A stretch of DNA of 14,556 nt from an uncultured Lachnospiraceae bacterium (lineage in GTDB: Bacteria; Bacillota; Clostridia; Lachnospirales; Lachnospiraceae). Shown here one piece after another: positions 1 to 7,206 of this stretch (positions within the stretch are counted from its first letter, which is position 1; the number at the start of each line of letters is the position of its first letter). The stretch lies in NCBI GenBank assembly GCA_900554205.1, contig USGM01000086.1:1-14556 (forward strand), in the 5' to 3' direction. The position numbers and the translations under genes were made by a program. The notes beneath the pieces are model-generated. The model made no database searches. It was given only the letters and a program-made list of their open reading frames with translations, and had not been told where the DNA came from.

Positions 1-2391
1 AAGCCTGTTCAACGTCGTGTACTCTATTCCATGATTGAGTTGAACAACGGACCGGACAAGCCGCATCGTAAGAGTGCCCGTATTGTCGGTGATACGATGG
101 GTAAATATCACCCGCACGGTGACAGCTCCATCTATGGTGCATTGGTTAATATGGCTCAGGACTGGAATATGAGATACCCTCTTGTCGATGGACATGGAAA
201 CTTCGGTTCCATGGATGGCGACGGTGCAGCGGCAATGCGTTACACGGAGGCGAGATTATCCAAGATTTCCATGGAGCTTCTGGCGGATATTAATAAAGAT
301 ACCGTGGATTTTGAGCCAAACTTTGATGATACGGAGAAGGAGCCTGTTGTTCTTCCCAGCCGTTATCCGAATCTTCTGGTAAACGGTACGACAGGCATCG
401 CCGTGGGTATGGCGACAAATATTCCTCCCCATAACCTCAAGGAAATTACTTCCGCTCTGACAAAGATTATTGATAACAGAGTGGAAGAGAACAGAGAGAC
501 TTCAATTGAGGAAATCCTTGAGATTGTAAAAGCGCCGGACTTTCCTACAGGCGGTCTGATCTTAGGCACAAGGGGATGTGAGGAAGCCTACAGAACAGGA
601 CGCGGAAAGGTCATTGTCAGGGCAATTACAAATATCGAGACGCTTCCCAACGGAAAGAGTCAGATTATTGTAACAGAGCTTCCCTATATGGTGAACAAGG
701 CAAATCTGATCATTAAGATTGCCGAGCTTGTAAAATTAAAGAAGATTGATGGCATCACGGATATCCGCGATGAGTCCAACCGTGAAGGAATCAGAGTTGT
801 CATTGAGTTGAGAAAGGATGCCAATGCGAATGTCATTCTGAATCAGCTTTATAAACACACGCAGCTTCAGGACACCTTCGGTGTCATCATGCTTGCTCTG
901 GTAAATAATGAGCCTAAGGTCATGAGCCTTCTTGATATGATGGTACATTACCTGCGCTATCAGGAAGAGGTAGTAACCCGGAGAACAAAGTATGATCTGA
1001 ACAAGGCGGAGGAGAGAGACCATATTTTACAGGGTCTGCTCAAGGCGCTTGACTTTATTGATGAAGTGATCTCTATTATCCGCAGCAGTCAGAATGCGCA
1101 GATTGCAAAGGAAAGGCTGATGGAGCGCTTCGAGCTTTCCGATGCACAGGCACAGGCAATCGTAGATATGCGTCTGCGTGCTCTGACAGGTCTGGAAAGA
1201 GAGAAGCTTGAGAACGAGCATAAGGAACTGGAAATACGCATCGGGGAGTTGAAAGCTATTCTGGCTGATGAAAAGCTTTTACTCGGTGTAATTAAGACCG
1301 AGATGACAGCAACTGCCGAGAAATACGGTGATGACAGAAGAAGTAAGATTGGGCATGATGAGTTTGATATTTCCATGGAGGATCTGATCCCGAATGAAAA
1401 TGTTGTCATTGCGATGACAAACATGGGATATATCAAGAGAATGACCGTTGATAACTTCAAGGCGCAGAACCGTGGAGGCAAGGGAATCAAGGGAATGCAG
1501 ACGATAGAGGATGACTTTATTGAAGATCTGCTGATGACAACGACGCATCATTACCTGAATTTCTTTACCAATATGGGCAGAGTTTACCGCCTGAAGGCAT
1601 ATGAAATTCCCGAGGCGGGAAGAACAGCGAGAGGAACTGCTGTCATTAATCTCCTGCAGCTGAATCCCGGCGAGAAGATCACTGCGATGATTCCGATCAA
1701 GGAATATGACGACAGCAAGAACCTGTTCATGGTAACAAAGACAGGTACCGTAAAGAAGACGCCTCTCGACGAGTTTTCCAATGTCCGCAAAAATGGTCTG
1801 GCTGCCATTATCTTAAAGGATGACGACGAGCTGATCGAAGTAAAGGTTACGGACAGAGAGAGCGAGATATTCCTTGTTACAAAGCAGGGTATGTGCATCC
1901 GCTTTAAGGAGACGGATGTGAGGGCAACCGGCAGGGCATCCATGGGTGTTATCGGTATGAATCTGGATGACGGAGATGAAATTATCGGTATGCAGCTCCA
2001 GAGTCAGGGCGATTCCCTGTTAATTGTGTCGGAAAACGGAATGGGTAAGAGAACCTTCCTGAATGAATTTACCGTCCAGAAGCGAGGCGGAAAGGGAGTC
2101 AAGTGTTATAAGATTACAGAGAAGACCGGGGATGTTGTAGGTGTCAAGGCTGTAAATGATGACAACGAGATCATGATGATAACGACGGAGGGTATCATCA
2201 TCCAGCTTCGCATGGAGGATATTTCCACTCTTGGCAGAATTACATCTGGTGTAAAGATGATCAATCTTGAAAAGGGTGTAAAGGTGGCACAGATTGCCAA
2301 GGTCAGGGAAAAGGTATCAAATGGAGAACAGGAATTTGAAAACATGGAAGATGCCATGGAAGAAATCCCTGAAGAAAATATAGAGGATTAG
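1..2391 (+). CDS. gyrA: DNA gyrase subunit A, 5'-truncated by window edge
   Basis: GyrA is the DNA-cleaving subunit of the A2B2 gyrase that introduces negative supercoils using ATP. The reading frame is open from base 1, so the real start lies outside; 796 residues are visible. The active-site tyrosine of the AAMRYTEARL motif is fragment residue 81 (bases 241-243). It matches E. coli Tyr122, so about 40 N-terminal residues are missing. The breakage-reunion domain is followed by a coiled-coil stretch and a beta-pinwheel C-terminal domain. A GyrA box, QNRGGKG, near bases 1465-1485 marks this as gyrase rather than topoisomerase IV, and a related QKRGGKG occurs near 2079-2099. The C-terminus is acidic (many Glu/Asp). 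In the quinolone-resistance region Ser83 is kept, but the residue equivalent to E. coli Asp87 is Gly (136-138). The gene ends with TAG, 14 bases before the next gene. Confidence 0.97.
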   Translation, partial: KPVQRRVLYSMIELNNGPDKPHRKSARIVGDTMGKYHPHGDSSIYGALVNMAQDWNMRYPLVDGHGNFGSMDGDGAAAMRYTEARLSKISMELLADINKDTVDFEPNFDDTEKEPVVLPSRYPNLLVNGTTGIAVGMATNIPPHNLKEITSALTKIIDNRVEENRETSIEEILEIVKAPDFPTGGLILGTRGCEEAYRTGRGKVIVRAITNIETLPNGKSQIIVTELPYMVNKANLIIKIAELVKLKKIDGITDIRDESNREGIRVVIELRKDANANVILNQLYKHTQLQDTFGVIMLALVNNEPKVMSLLDMMVHYLRYQEEVVTRRTKYDLNKAEERDHILQGLLKALDFIDEVISIIRSSQNAQIAKERLMERFELSDAQAQAIVDMRLRALTGLEREKLENEHKELEIRIGELKAILADEKLLLGVIKTEMTATAEKYGDDRRSKIGHDEFDISMEDLIPNENVVIAMTNMGYIKRMTVDNFKAQNRGGKGIKGMQTIEDDFIEDLLMTTTHHYLNFFTNMGRVYRLKAYEIPEAGRTARGTAVINLLQLNPGEKITAMIPIKEYDDSKNLFMVTKTGTVKKTPLDEFSNVRKNGLAAIILKDDDELIEVKVTDRESEIFLVTKQGMCIRFKETDVRATGRASMGVIGMNLDDGDEIIGMQLQSQGDSLLIVSENGMGKRTFLNEFTVQKRGGKGVKCYKITEKTGDVVGVKAVNDDNEIMMITTEGIIIQLRMEDISTLGRITSGVKMINLEKGVKVAQIAKVREKVSNGEQEFENMEDAMEEIPEENIED

Positions 2392-2405
2392 TAAGGTGAC
2401 GAGAG

Positions 2406-3596
2406 ATGGAAGTATATAGTATATTTAAGGATTTAGCAATTATTATTATCTTTGCAAAGTTTTTCGGCGTGCTTGCGAGAAAGTGCAAGGCGCCGCAGGT
2501 AGTAGGCGAAATTGTTGCCGGTCTGCTGATCGGACCCTGTGTACTCGGGCTGGTTCAGCAATCGGATTTCTTAACCGGTATGGCAGAGGTAGGTGTTGTA
2601 CTTCTGATGTTCTCTGCGGGACTGGAGACAGATCTGAAGGAGCTGATGAAGACGGGACCGATTGCATTTCTGATCGCCTGCTGTGGCGTATTTGTTCCTC
2701 TGGTAGGAGGTACGTTGCTCTACATGGGCTTCTACGGAACAGCGCCGTGGGGTTCGGAGAAGTTTTTTACAGCTGTATTTATCGGTGTAATCATGACGGC
2801 AACCAGCGTCAGCATCACCGTTCAGGCATTAAAAGAGCTTGGCAGGCTGAAGGGAAGAGTCGGCACAACGATACTGAGTGCCGCGATCATCGATGATGTC
2901 ATTGGTATTGTCGTACTTACCTTTGTCATCGGATTTAAAAATCCCGACAGCAATCCTGGAAAGGTAGTCCTGAATACCGTCCTCTTCTTTGTAGTTGCTA
3001 TTGTTGTAGGATTTATCCTTTATAAGATATTCAGAAAGCTGGATGACAAATACCCTCATACGAGAAGAATTCCTATCATGGGACTGGCACTCTGCTTTGC
3101 CTTTGCTTATATTGCAGAGACTTACTTCGGTATCGCCGATATTACAGGAGCTTACGTTGCCGGAATTATTCTATGCTCTATCCGGGATTCCAGTTATATC
3201 GATGAAAAGATGGAGGTCAGCTCTTATATGATATTCGGCCCCGTCTTTTTCGCAAGTATCGGATTGAAGACGAATATTGACAGTCTTGACGGAAAGATTT
3301 TGTTATTCTCGCTCGGTTTTGTATTGGTCGCACTGATCACAAAGATCATAGGCTGCGGATTGATGGCAAGGATATGTAGATTCAGTACTGCTGATTCCTT
3401 AAAGATTGGTGTCGGCATGATGACAAGAGGAGAAGTGGCGCTGATCGTGGCGCAGAAGGGACTCTCTGTAGGTGTTCTTTCACCGGTTTACTTTACTTCC
3501 GTTATCCTGTTGATTATTGTGTCAAGTGTCTTAACGCCGATTGTTTTGAAGCTGTTGTATTCCAAAGATAAAACACCGGAAGAAGTGAAAAATTAA
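2406..3596 (+). CDS. CPA2-family cation/proton antiporter (Kef/NapA-like)
   Basis: This 396-residue integral membrane protein probably exchanges Na+ or K+ for H+ across the cytoplasmic membrane. It is almost entirely hydrophobic, with about 12-13 membrane segments. Family hallmarks are an early GEIVAGLLIGP stretch (residues 34-44), a paired aspartate Asp163-Asp164 in the segment after the TATSVSITV motif, FFASIGLKTNID (281-292), and MMTRGEVALIVAQKG (338-352). In NapA/NhaA-type antiporters a DD pair is linked to electrogenic ion binding, so electrogenic Na+/H+ exchange is plausible. Lys288 may correspond to the conserved lysine of that group. There is no C-terminal RCK/TrkA domain, so it is not a full KefB/KefC. 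An AAGGTGA site (2393-2399) supports the ATG. It sits 14 bases after gyrA and 3 bases before the regulator gene, suggesting co-transcription. The ion is not determined by the sequence. Confidence 0.9.
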   Translation: MEVYSIFKDLAIIIIFAKFFGVLARKCKAPQVVGEIVAGLLIGPCVLGLVQQSDFLTGMAEVGVVLLMFSAGLETDLKELMKTGPIAFLIACCGVFVPLVGGTLLYMGFYGTAPWGSEKFFTAVFIGVIMTATSVSITVQALKELGRLKGRVGTTILSAAIIDDVIGIVVLTFVIGFKNPDSNPGKVVLNTVLFFVVAIVVGFILYKIFRKLDDKYPHTRRIPIMGLALCFAFAYIAETYFGIADITGAYVAGIILCSIRDSSYIDEKMEVSSYMIFGPVFFASIGLKTNIDSLDGKILLFSLGFVLVALITKIIGCGLMARICRFSTADSLKIGVGMMTRGEVALIVAQKGLSVGVLSPVYFTSVILLIIVSSVLTPIVLKLLYSKDKTPEEVKN

Positions 3597-3599
3597 GCT

Positions 3600-4442
3600 A
3601 TGAAAAATCCCATGATCCGTCTGAGAGAAATGCATGATTTTGTAGGAAATGCAGAGCGTATTGTGGTGGAATTTTTACTGGATAATCCCACTGTCGTTCT
3701 GGATAGTAACATTCGTGATCTGGCAGCGAAGATCTATGTATCTCCCGCTACCATTGTCAGACTCTGCAAACGGCTTGGCTTTGACGGATACAGGGAATTT
3801 CGGCAGGCGCTCGTCTATGAGCTTGCGCTTTACCAGAATAATGAGAGAATTGATAAAAATGACATCGAGAGAGATGACAGTATTGAAAGTATCGTAGAGA
3901 AAGTTACTTACAAGAACATCATCTCTCTTGAAGAAACAAAGAATCTGGTAGATGTCGAGAAAGTAAAAAAATGCGTGGAACTACTATGCTCTTGTGACAA
4001 AATTCTGTTGTTCGGTATGGGAGCTTCCCTCTGTGTGGCGAAGGACGCCTATCTTAAATTCTTGAGAGTGAATAAATCATGCTTTGTTGTGGAGGACTGG
4101 CATTCCCAGTATATCCAGTCACAGAATTCAACGACGAGAGATGTTGGGATCTTTATCTCTTATTCGGGTGAAACAACAGAAATGGTAAAATGTTTAAAGC
4201 AGATCAATGAGAACAATACACCTTCTATCTTAATTACCAGATTTGCATCTTCCACTATGGCTTCTCTTGCAACGCATGTACTCTATACGTCTGCAAATGA
4301 GTCTCTGTTCAGAAGCGGAGCAACCTCCTCCAGAATCGCACAGCTGAATCTGATCGACATACTTTACACCGCGTATGCGACGGCAAATTACGATCAGTGC
4401 GTTTCCAGACTGAACATCACACATATTGAAAAGAATCATTGA
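3600..4442 (+). CDS. MurR/RpiR-family transcriptional regulator (HTH + SIS)
   Basis: This 280-residue protein has the RpiR layout. An N-terminal helix-turn-helix domain is followed by the recognition region IRDLAAKIYVSPATIVRLCK (about residues 38-57). A C-terminal SIS phosphosugar-binding domain spans about 134-262, with a glycine-rich start (LLFGMGASL, 136-144) and a serine-rich ligand loop (SYSGETTE, 187-194). Family members sense sugar phosphates; E. coli MurR senses MurNAc-6-phosphate and represses murQP. The MurNAc salvage operon starting 1.2 kb downstream makes it the likely local MurNAc-6-phosphate sensor, but that is inferred and glucose or another sugar phosphate is possible. The ATG lies 3 bases after the antiporter stop with only a weak ribosome site (purine-rich GGAAGAAG inside the antiporter end), so translational coupling is likely. 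Its 3' end overlaps the convergent yesL-like gene by 7 bases. Confidence 0.9.
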   Translation: MKNPMIRLREMHDFVGNAERIVVEFLLDNPTVVLDSNIRDLAAKIYVSPATIVRLCKRLGFDGYREFRQALVYELALYQNNERIDKNDIERDDSIESIVEKVTYKNIISLEETKNLVDVEKVKKCVELLCSCDKILLFGMGASLCVAKDAYLKFLRVNKSCFVVEDWHSQYIQSQNSTTRDVGIFISYSGETTEMVKCLKQINENNTPSILITRFASSTMASLATHVLYTSANESLFRSGATSSRIAQLNLIDILYTAYATANYDQCVSRLNITHIEKNH

Positions 4443-5077
4443 TCCTCCGTCTCTTCCTCCTCCGGTCTGTAGGGAGCAAAAACAGGTTTGAGCAGATGGC
4501 AATTCACAAAGGCGCAAAGAGAAAATCCAACCGGCAGCCAAATGAAAACTGCACAGACAATCCATGAGGGCATGACATATAAAAATACGACCGGGAGCAG
4601 ATTGATCGCTACGATTAAAATGCTTCTGGGAAAGTGAGCGATGCCCAGAAGGATCGAGTTTGAGAGAAGTCTCGGCAGAGTCGTTTCAAAGTCAGCCAGA
4701 AGAGGGAATGCATAGCTGAGGATCATAACGTATAAAAAGCAGGGAAGTGCCATGAGCATCAGAAACAGGGAACGGTTTGTCTCCCAGAAGCTGATGATAT
4801 AGATGCCCCAATAGAGTAAAAAACCGAGAAGCAGTGCACCAATCCAGAGGATGGTGGACTGTTTTATATTGTTTTTAAAGGATTTGAAAAAGGTCTTTGT
4901 CATCTGCTCTTCCCCGCGGGTGATGGCGCTGACACTGTGGTAAAGAGCGGTGAAGGAGGCACCCGCTGTGATGACCGGCAGACAGCAGAGGACAAAGAGA
5001 AGGTTTAATATCACAAGGTTTACGACGGTCTTCAAGAAATCTCCGAAGCGGGTCTCACCCATTAAAAATTTTTTCAT
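4436..5077 (-). CDS. YesL-like DUF624 membrane protein
   Basis: This 213-residue protein is a small multi-pass membrane protein of the YesL/DUF624 type. The N-terminus reads MKKFLMGETRFGDFLKTVVNL, followed by the LFVLCCLPVITAGAS stretch (about residues 28-42) typical of the family. About five hydrophobic segments follow, and an acidic tail (PEEEETEDQ) ends the protein. Its biochemical role is unknown; family genes commonly sit beside CUT1 sugar ABC transporters in Firmicutes, as here. The start is supported by GAAAGGA on the minus strand (about 5084-5090) and by a near-perfect sigma-A promoter upstream. It is transcribed away from the salvage operon and converges on the regulator gene. It could be a transporter accessory or a membrane sensor; the sequence cannot decide. 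Confidence 0.88.
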   Translation of the reverse strand: MKKFLMGETRFGDFLKTVVNLVILNLLFVLCCLPVITAGASFTALYHSVSAITRGEEQMTKTFFKSFKNNIKQSTILWIGALLLGFLLYWGIYIISFWETNRSLFLMLMALPCFLYVMILSYAFPLLADFETTLPRLLSNSILLGIAHFPRSILIVAINLLPVVFLYVMPSWIVCAVFIWLPVGFSLCAFVNCHLLKPVFAPYRPEEEETEDQ

Positions 5078-5124
5078 ATGTATCCTTTCCGGTTGAAATA
5101 AACATCTATTTGAGTATAGGATAG

Positions 5125-5153
5125 AGTATAGAGGAAAGAAAAAAGTGTGTCAA
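5125..5153 (-). promoter_or_regulatory. Sigma-A promoter for the yesL-like gene
   Basis: On the minus strand TTGACA (complement of 5148-5153) is followed, after exactly 17 bases, by TATACT (complement of 5125-5130). The predicted transcription start is near 5118, giving a leader of about 40 bases with the GAAAGGA ribosome site. The -35 box is a full consensus match and the -10 differs at one base. The promoter ends before the intact part of the neighbouring acetyltransferase remnant. Confidence 0.72.
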
Positions 5154-5185
5154 GCGAGGAAGGACATGCGGAAAAGAGGGACAAT

Positions 5186-5480
5186 ATGGGTCAGGTCGGT
5201 GATATGATTGTAAATCTTATGAGGCTTCCGGAGATTCCGGAGGCGGCGGAGGGAGTGCAGATAAAGAGGGCACTGATCGTCGATAAAGGAAAAATCCTTG
5301 AATTTATCAAGGAAAACTTTCCGGCTTCGCCGGGATGGATGTGAAAACGCAGGCTACGGCTATGCAATCATAGGGGCAGTCGGTGACGCGGCGAATTTTT
5401 ATCAGAGGGTGGTAGGCGCATCCTATATTGCAGGTGCTGATTTTCAAAATACAGTATATTCACAATTAATTAAAATGTGA
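5186..5480 (+). pseudogene. Decayed GNAT acetyltransferase (internal deletion and frameshift)
   Basis: Two short pieces in different frames together resemble the two ends of one clostridial GNAT-family N-acetyltransferase. Piece one (frame of 5186) begins MGQVGDMIVNLMRLPEIPEA, carries IKRALIVDKGKILEFIKENFP, and stops at TGA 5342-5344. Piece two (+1 frame, readable from about 5325 to TGA 5478-5480) carries GYGYAIIGAVGDAANFYQRV and ends NTVYSQLIKM. This matches, from memory, the start and end of intact proteins of about 170-190 residues. The whole middle, including the acetyl-CoA-binding motif A, about 80-100 residues, is missing here. The pieces join near 5335-5350. A start at 5186 or 5204 is likelier than GTG 5147, which would run through the yesL promoter. 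I regard it as non-functional. The former substrate is unknown, and relation to the GNAT gene at 9013 cannot be shown. Confidence 0.7.
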
Positions 5481-5525
5481 TAAATTATAAAAAAATTCAG
5501 TCAAATTGTAAGATATAATGAAAAA

Positions 5526-5642
5526 GTTTCTTCTAAACTGGTAAAATGAAGGTAAAATTACCATTATATGAAACAAAGTTTCTTTATGAAACAAAAATAT
5601 TGAAACATTGTTAGGTGAATGTTAGAATGATTTCACTGAAAC
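5526..5642. repeat. Six GAAAC/GTTTC repeats, candidate operator array
   Basis: GAAAC occurs at 5570-5574, 5588-5592, 5602-5606 and 5638-5642, and its complement GTTTC at 5526-5530 and 5578-5582. Four plus-strand copies share the longer TGAAACA. Two copies form a perfect inverted repeat, GAAAC-aaa-GTTTC (5570-5582). TTTCA-c-TGAAA (5631-5641) is a second inverted repeat placed at the predicted transcription start. The copy at 5602-5606 overlaps the -35 box. This placement suits a repressor site. The RpiR/MurR-type regulator at 3600-4442 is the obvious candidate binder, which is inference. The centre lacks the CG of a CcpA cre site. Confidence 0.5.
5600..5628 (+). promoter_or_regulatory. Sigma-A promoter of the salvage operon
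   Basis: TTGAAA (5600-5605) is separated by 17 bases from TAGAAT (5623-5628). An extended -10 TGT precedes the -10 directly (5620-5622). Transcription would start near 5635, leaving a leader of about 32 bases that contains the AAAGGAGGA ribosome site (5652-5660) six bases before the ATG of the binding-protein gene. One repeat copy overlaps the -35 and an inverted repeat covers the start point. Confidence 0.7.
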
Positions 5643-5666
5643 ATCAGTATCAAAGGAGGATAAGTT

Positions 5667-7130
5667 ATGAAATTGAAAAAGGTAATTGCAACAGCTCTGG
5701 CTTCCGCCATGGTTCTGTCCATGGCAGCATGTGGCAGTGAAGGTGCTTCCGTATCTTCTGACGCTGCTGACAAGAGCCAGGAATCAAGTGTAACAGAATC
5801 AAAGTCAGAGGAATCCTCTGAGGCAGTGGAGCCGAGCACATCGGCAGAGCCTGACACCATCACGATCATGGTACCTCCTGTAACAGGAACCTATGTCGAT
5901 GATATGAAGGGCTGGGTAGAAGAGTACAAGAAGGATCATCCGAATATTACGGTTGAAGTCATTGCAACCTCATGGGATGAGCACACTTCAAAGCTGACAA
6001 CCATGGCACTGGCAGGCGAAGCGCCTGATATTGCCGAAGTAAGCTACGGTGCAATCGGTACCTTTGCTGAAATGGGCGTAGGCGTAGATATTACGAAATA
6101 TCTGAGTGCCGACAGACTTGCCGACTACGATCAGAATGCTCTGGATTATATGACATTGGAGAATACGCTGTATGGTCTTCCTCTCTACATAACGATTCAG
6201 GCACTCGGCGGAAACCGTGCAATGCTGGAGGAAGCAGGTGCAGATGTACAGAAGATTCAGACTCAGGGCTGGACTTACGATGAGTTCCTGAAGATCATTG
6301 AGGCCGGTACAAAGGATGGCTGCTATGGTTTCGTATTTGCTAACAGTGGAGCAACCACAGCAGACTTTGTAAGTATCTTCGGTGTATCCGCAGGTATCAC
6401 CGCAAACTTCACACAGGATCTGAAGTATGCTTATACTTCCGACAATATGCTTGAACTGTTAAAGGCAGTAGAGACAATGACAAAATCCGGCTATATGCCT
6501 AATTACTCTGTTGAGGCTGGCCAGCGTCTGGTAATGCTGGAGACAGGACAGACAATGCTGACAGGTAAGGCAATGCCTCTGTTCGAGTCCAACGTTAAGA
6601 AGAACATCGCAGGTATGGCAGACGGTTCCGCAGCAGAGGGAAGTATCGACATGGAATATGTATTCCTTCCCGTACCTACCATGGAAAACGCAACCGAGAG
6701 CACCTATGGTGTGGTTGATGGTCTGATCGCTCTGCGTAACAACAACACAACCGAAGAGCATCTGAAGAATGTATGTGATTTCCTTGACTTCTTAAGCTCC
6801 GGTGATCGCGCAGCAACCGTAGACAATGCAGTATATCTTTCTTCCGTATGTGAAAGCGGACGTAAGGCACAGGAGTCCTTTACACTGGATCAGTCAGATC
6901 TGAATGCAGCAGCTGTAGAGAGAGCAATCTCAAAGGTTATCGCTCCTCCCGCAGGTATTACTGCTGAAATGTCAGCAAATGCCAAGTCCATGATGGATGA
7001 GGTAATTGTACCGAAGTTCCAGGCACTTCTGGCAGGCGAAGCATCTGCACAGGAAGTATTCGATGCAATCTGCAGCGAAGCAAAGAATAAGTTCGGTGAA
7101 GAGAACTGTGCTTCTGGTTGGGTTAAATAA
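5667..7130 (+). CDS. CUT1 ABC sugar-binding lipoprotein, probable muropeptide-sugar receptor
   Basis: This 487-residue extracellular substrate-binding protein of the MalE/SBP_bac_1 type would be anchored outside the membrane by lipid. A positively charged start (MKLKK), a hydrophobic stretch and a lipobox with Cys22 (LSMAAC) indicate a lipoprotein signal peptide. A Ser/Glu-rich linker (about 23-62) follows, then the folded domain beginning TITIMVPPV and containing ALAGEAPDIAEV. It is the first gene of the operon, with a near-ideal AAAGGAGGA site. Encoding it ahead of two permeases and then MurQ, AnmK, NamZ and NagZ suggests that it captures a peptidoglycan sugar such as MurNAc-GlcNAc, GlcNAc-anhydroMurNAc or free MurNAc. 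The exact ligand cannot be read from the sequence. A hairpin downstream may make it more abundant than the permeases. Confidence 0.9.
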   Translation: MKLKKVIATALASAMVLSMAACGSEGASVSSDAADKSQESSVTESKSEESSEAVEPSTSAEPDTITIMVPPVTGTYVDDMKGWVEEYKKDHPNITVEVIATSWDEHTSKLTTMALAGEAPDIAEVSYGAIGTFAEMGVGVDITKYLSADRLADYDQNALDYMTLENTLYGLPLYITIQALGGNRAMLEEAGADVQKIQTQGWTYDEFLKIIEAGTKDGCYGFVFANSGATTADFVSIFGVSAGITANFTQDLKYAYTSDNMLELLKAVETMTKSGYMPNYSVEAGQRLVMLETGQTMLTGKAMPLFESNVKKNIAGMADGSAAEGSIDMEYVFLPVPTMENATESTYGVVDGLIALRNNNTTEEHLKNVCDFLDFLSSGDRAATVDNAVYLSSVCESGRKAQESFTLDQSDLNAAAVERAISKVIAPPAGITAEMSANAKSMMDEVIVPKFQALLAGEASAQEVFDAICSEAKNKFGEENCASGWVK

Positions 7131-7150
7131 GTTGTAGTGAAGTAAATGCA

Positions 7151-7187
7151 GGCTTCGCTCGCCGGCGCGGGCGGAGCCTTTCTTTCT
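7151..7187 (+). terminator. GC-rich hairpin with T-rich tail between binding protein and permease
   Basis: Bases 7151-7162 pair with 7167-7178 in a 12-pair stem (ten Watson-Crick pairs, two G-U) closed by the loop CGGC, followed by TTTCTTTCT (7179-7187). It starts 20 bases after the binding-protein stop. In this position it probably acts as a leaky terminator or as a 3' mRNA stabiliser that raises binding-protein output over permease output. The tail is interrupted by C, so termination is unlikely to be complete, and the next gene has no obvious promoter of its own. Confidence 0.7.
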
Positions 7188-7206
7188 AAAATAGGGAGAT
7201 GAGAGC

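Larger units (their letters stand above)
5481..5666 (+). promoter_or_regulatory. AT-rich control region of the salvage operon
   Basis: These 186 bases hold no gene and are far richer in A/T than the flanks. Besides the promoter at 5600-5628 and the GAAAC/GTTTC array (separate entries), there is an isolated TATAAT at 5514-5519 without a good -35 box. A TGGTAAAAT at 5539-5547 resembles an extended -10, with only a poor -35. GGTAAAAT is repeated directly at 5540-5547 and 5551-5558, one helical turn apart, and GGTAA-aa-TTACC forms a small inverted repeat at 5551-5562. No terminator hairpin for the upstream remnant is evident. The length and repeat content suggest regulated expression from one or more promoters. 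Confidence 0.55.

Noticed and set aside
2483..2896. Plus-strand open frame of 137 codons inside the antiporter gene
   Set aside because: Arg/Cys-rich out-of-frame translation of a strongly recognised membrane protein.
5147..5185. GTG start at 5147 giving the acetyltransferase remnant 13 extra residues
   Set aside because: The extension begins inside the -35 box of the yesL promoter, has charged low-quality residues, and ATG 5186 or 5204 fits the family start better.
5460..5480. TCACA-N11-TGTGA inverted repeat as a CRP-type site
   Set aside because: Orientation is the reverse of a CRP site (TGTGA-N6-TCACA), the spacing is wrong, and it overlaps the end of the gene remnant.
5514..5519. TATAAT as the main operon promoter
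   Set aside because: No acceptable -35 box lies 16-18 bases upstream and no extended -10 is present; the pair at 5600-5628 is much better.
5570..5582. CcpA catabolite-repression (cre) site
   Set aside because: GAAAC-aaa-GTTTC lacks the central CG required by the cre consensus.
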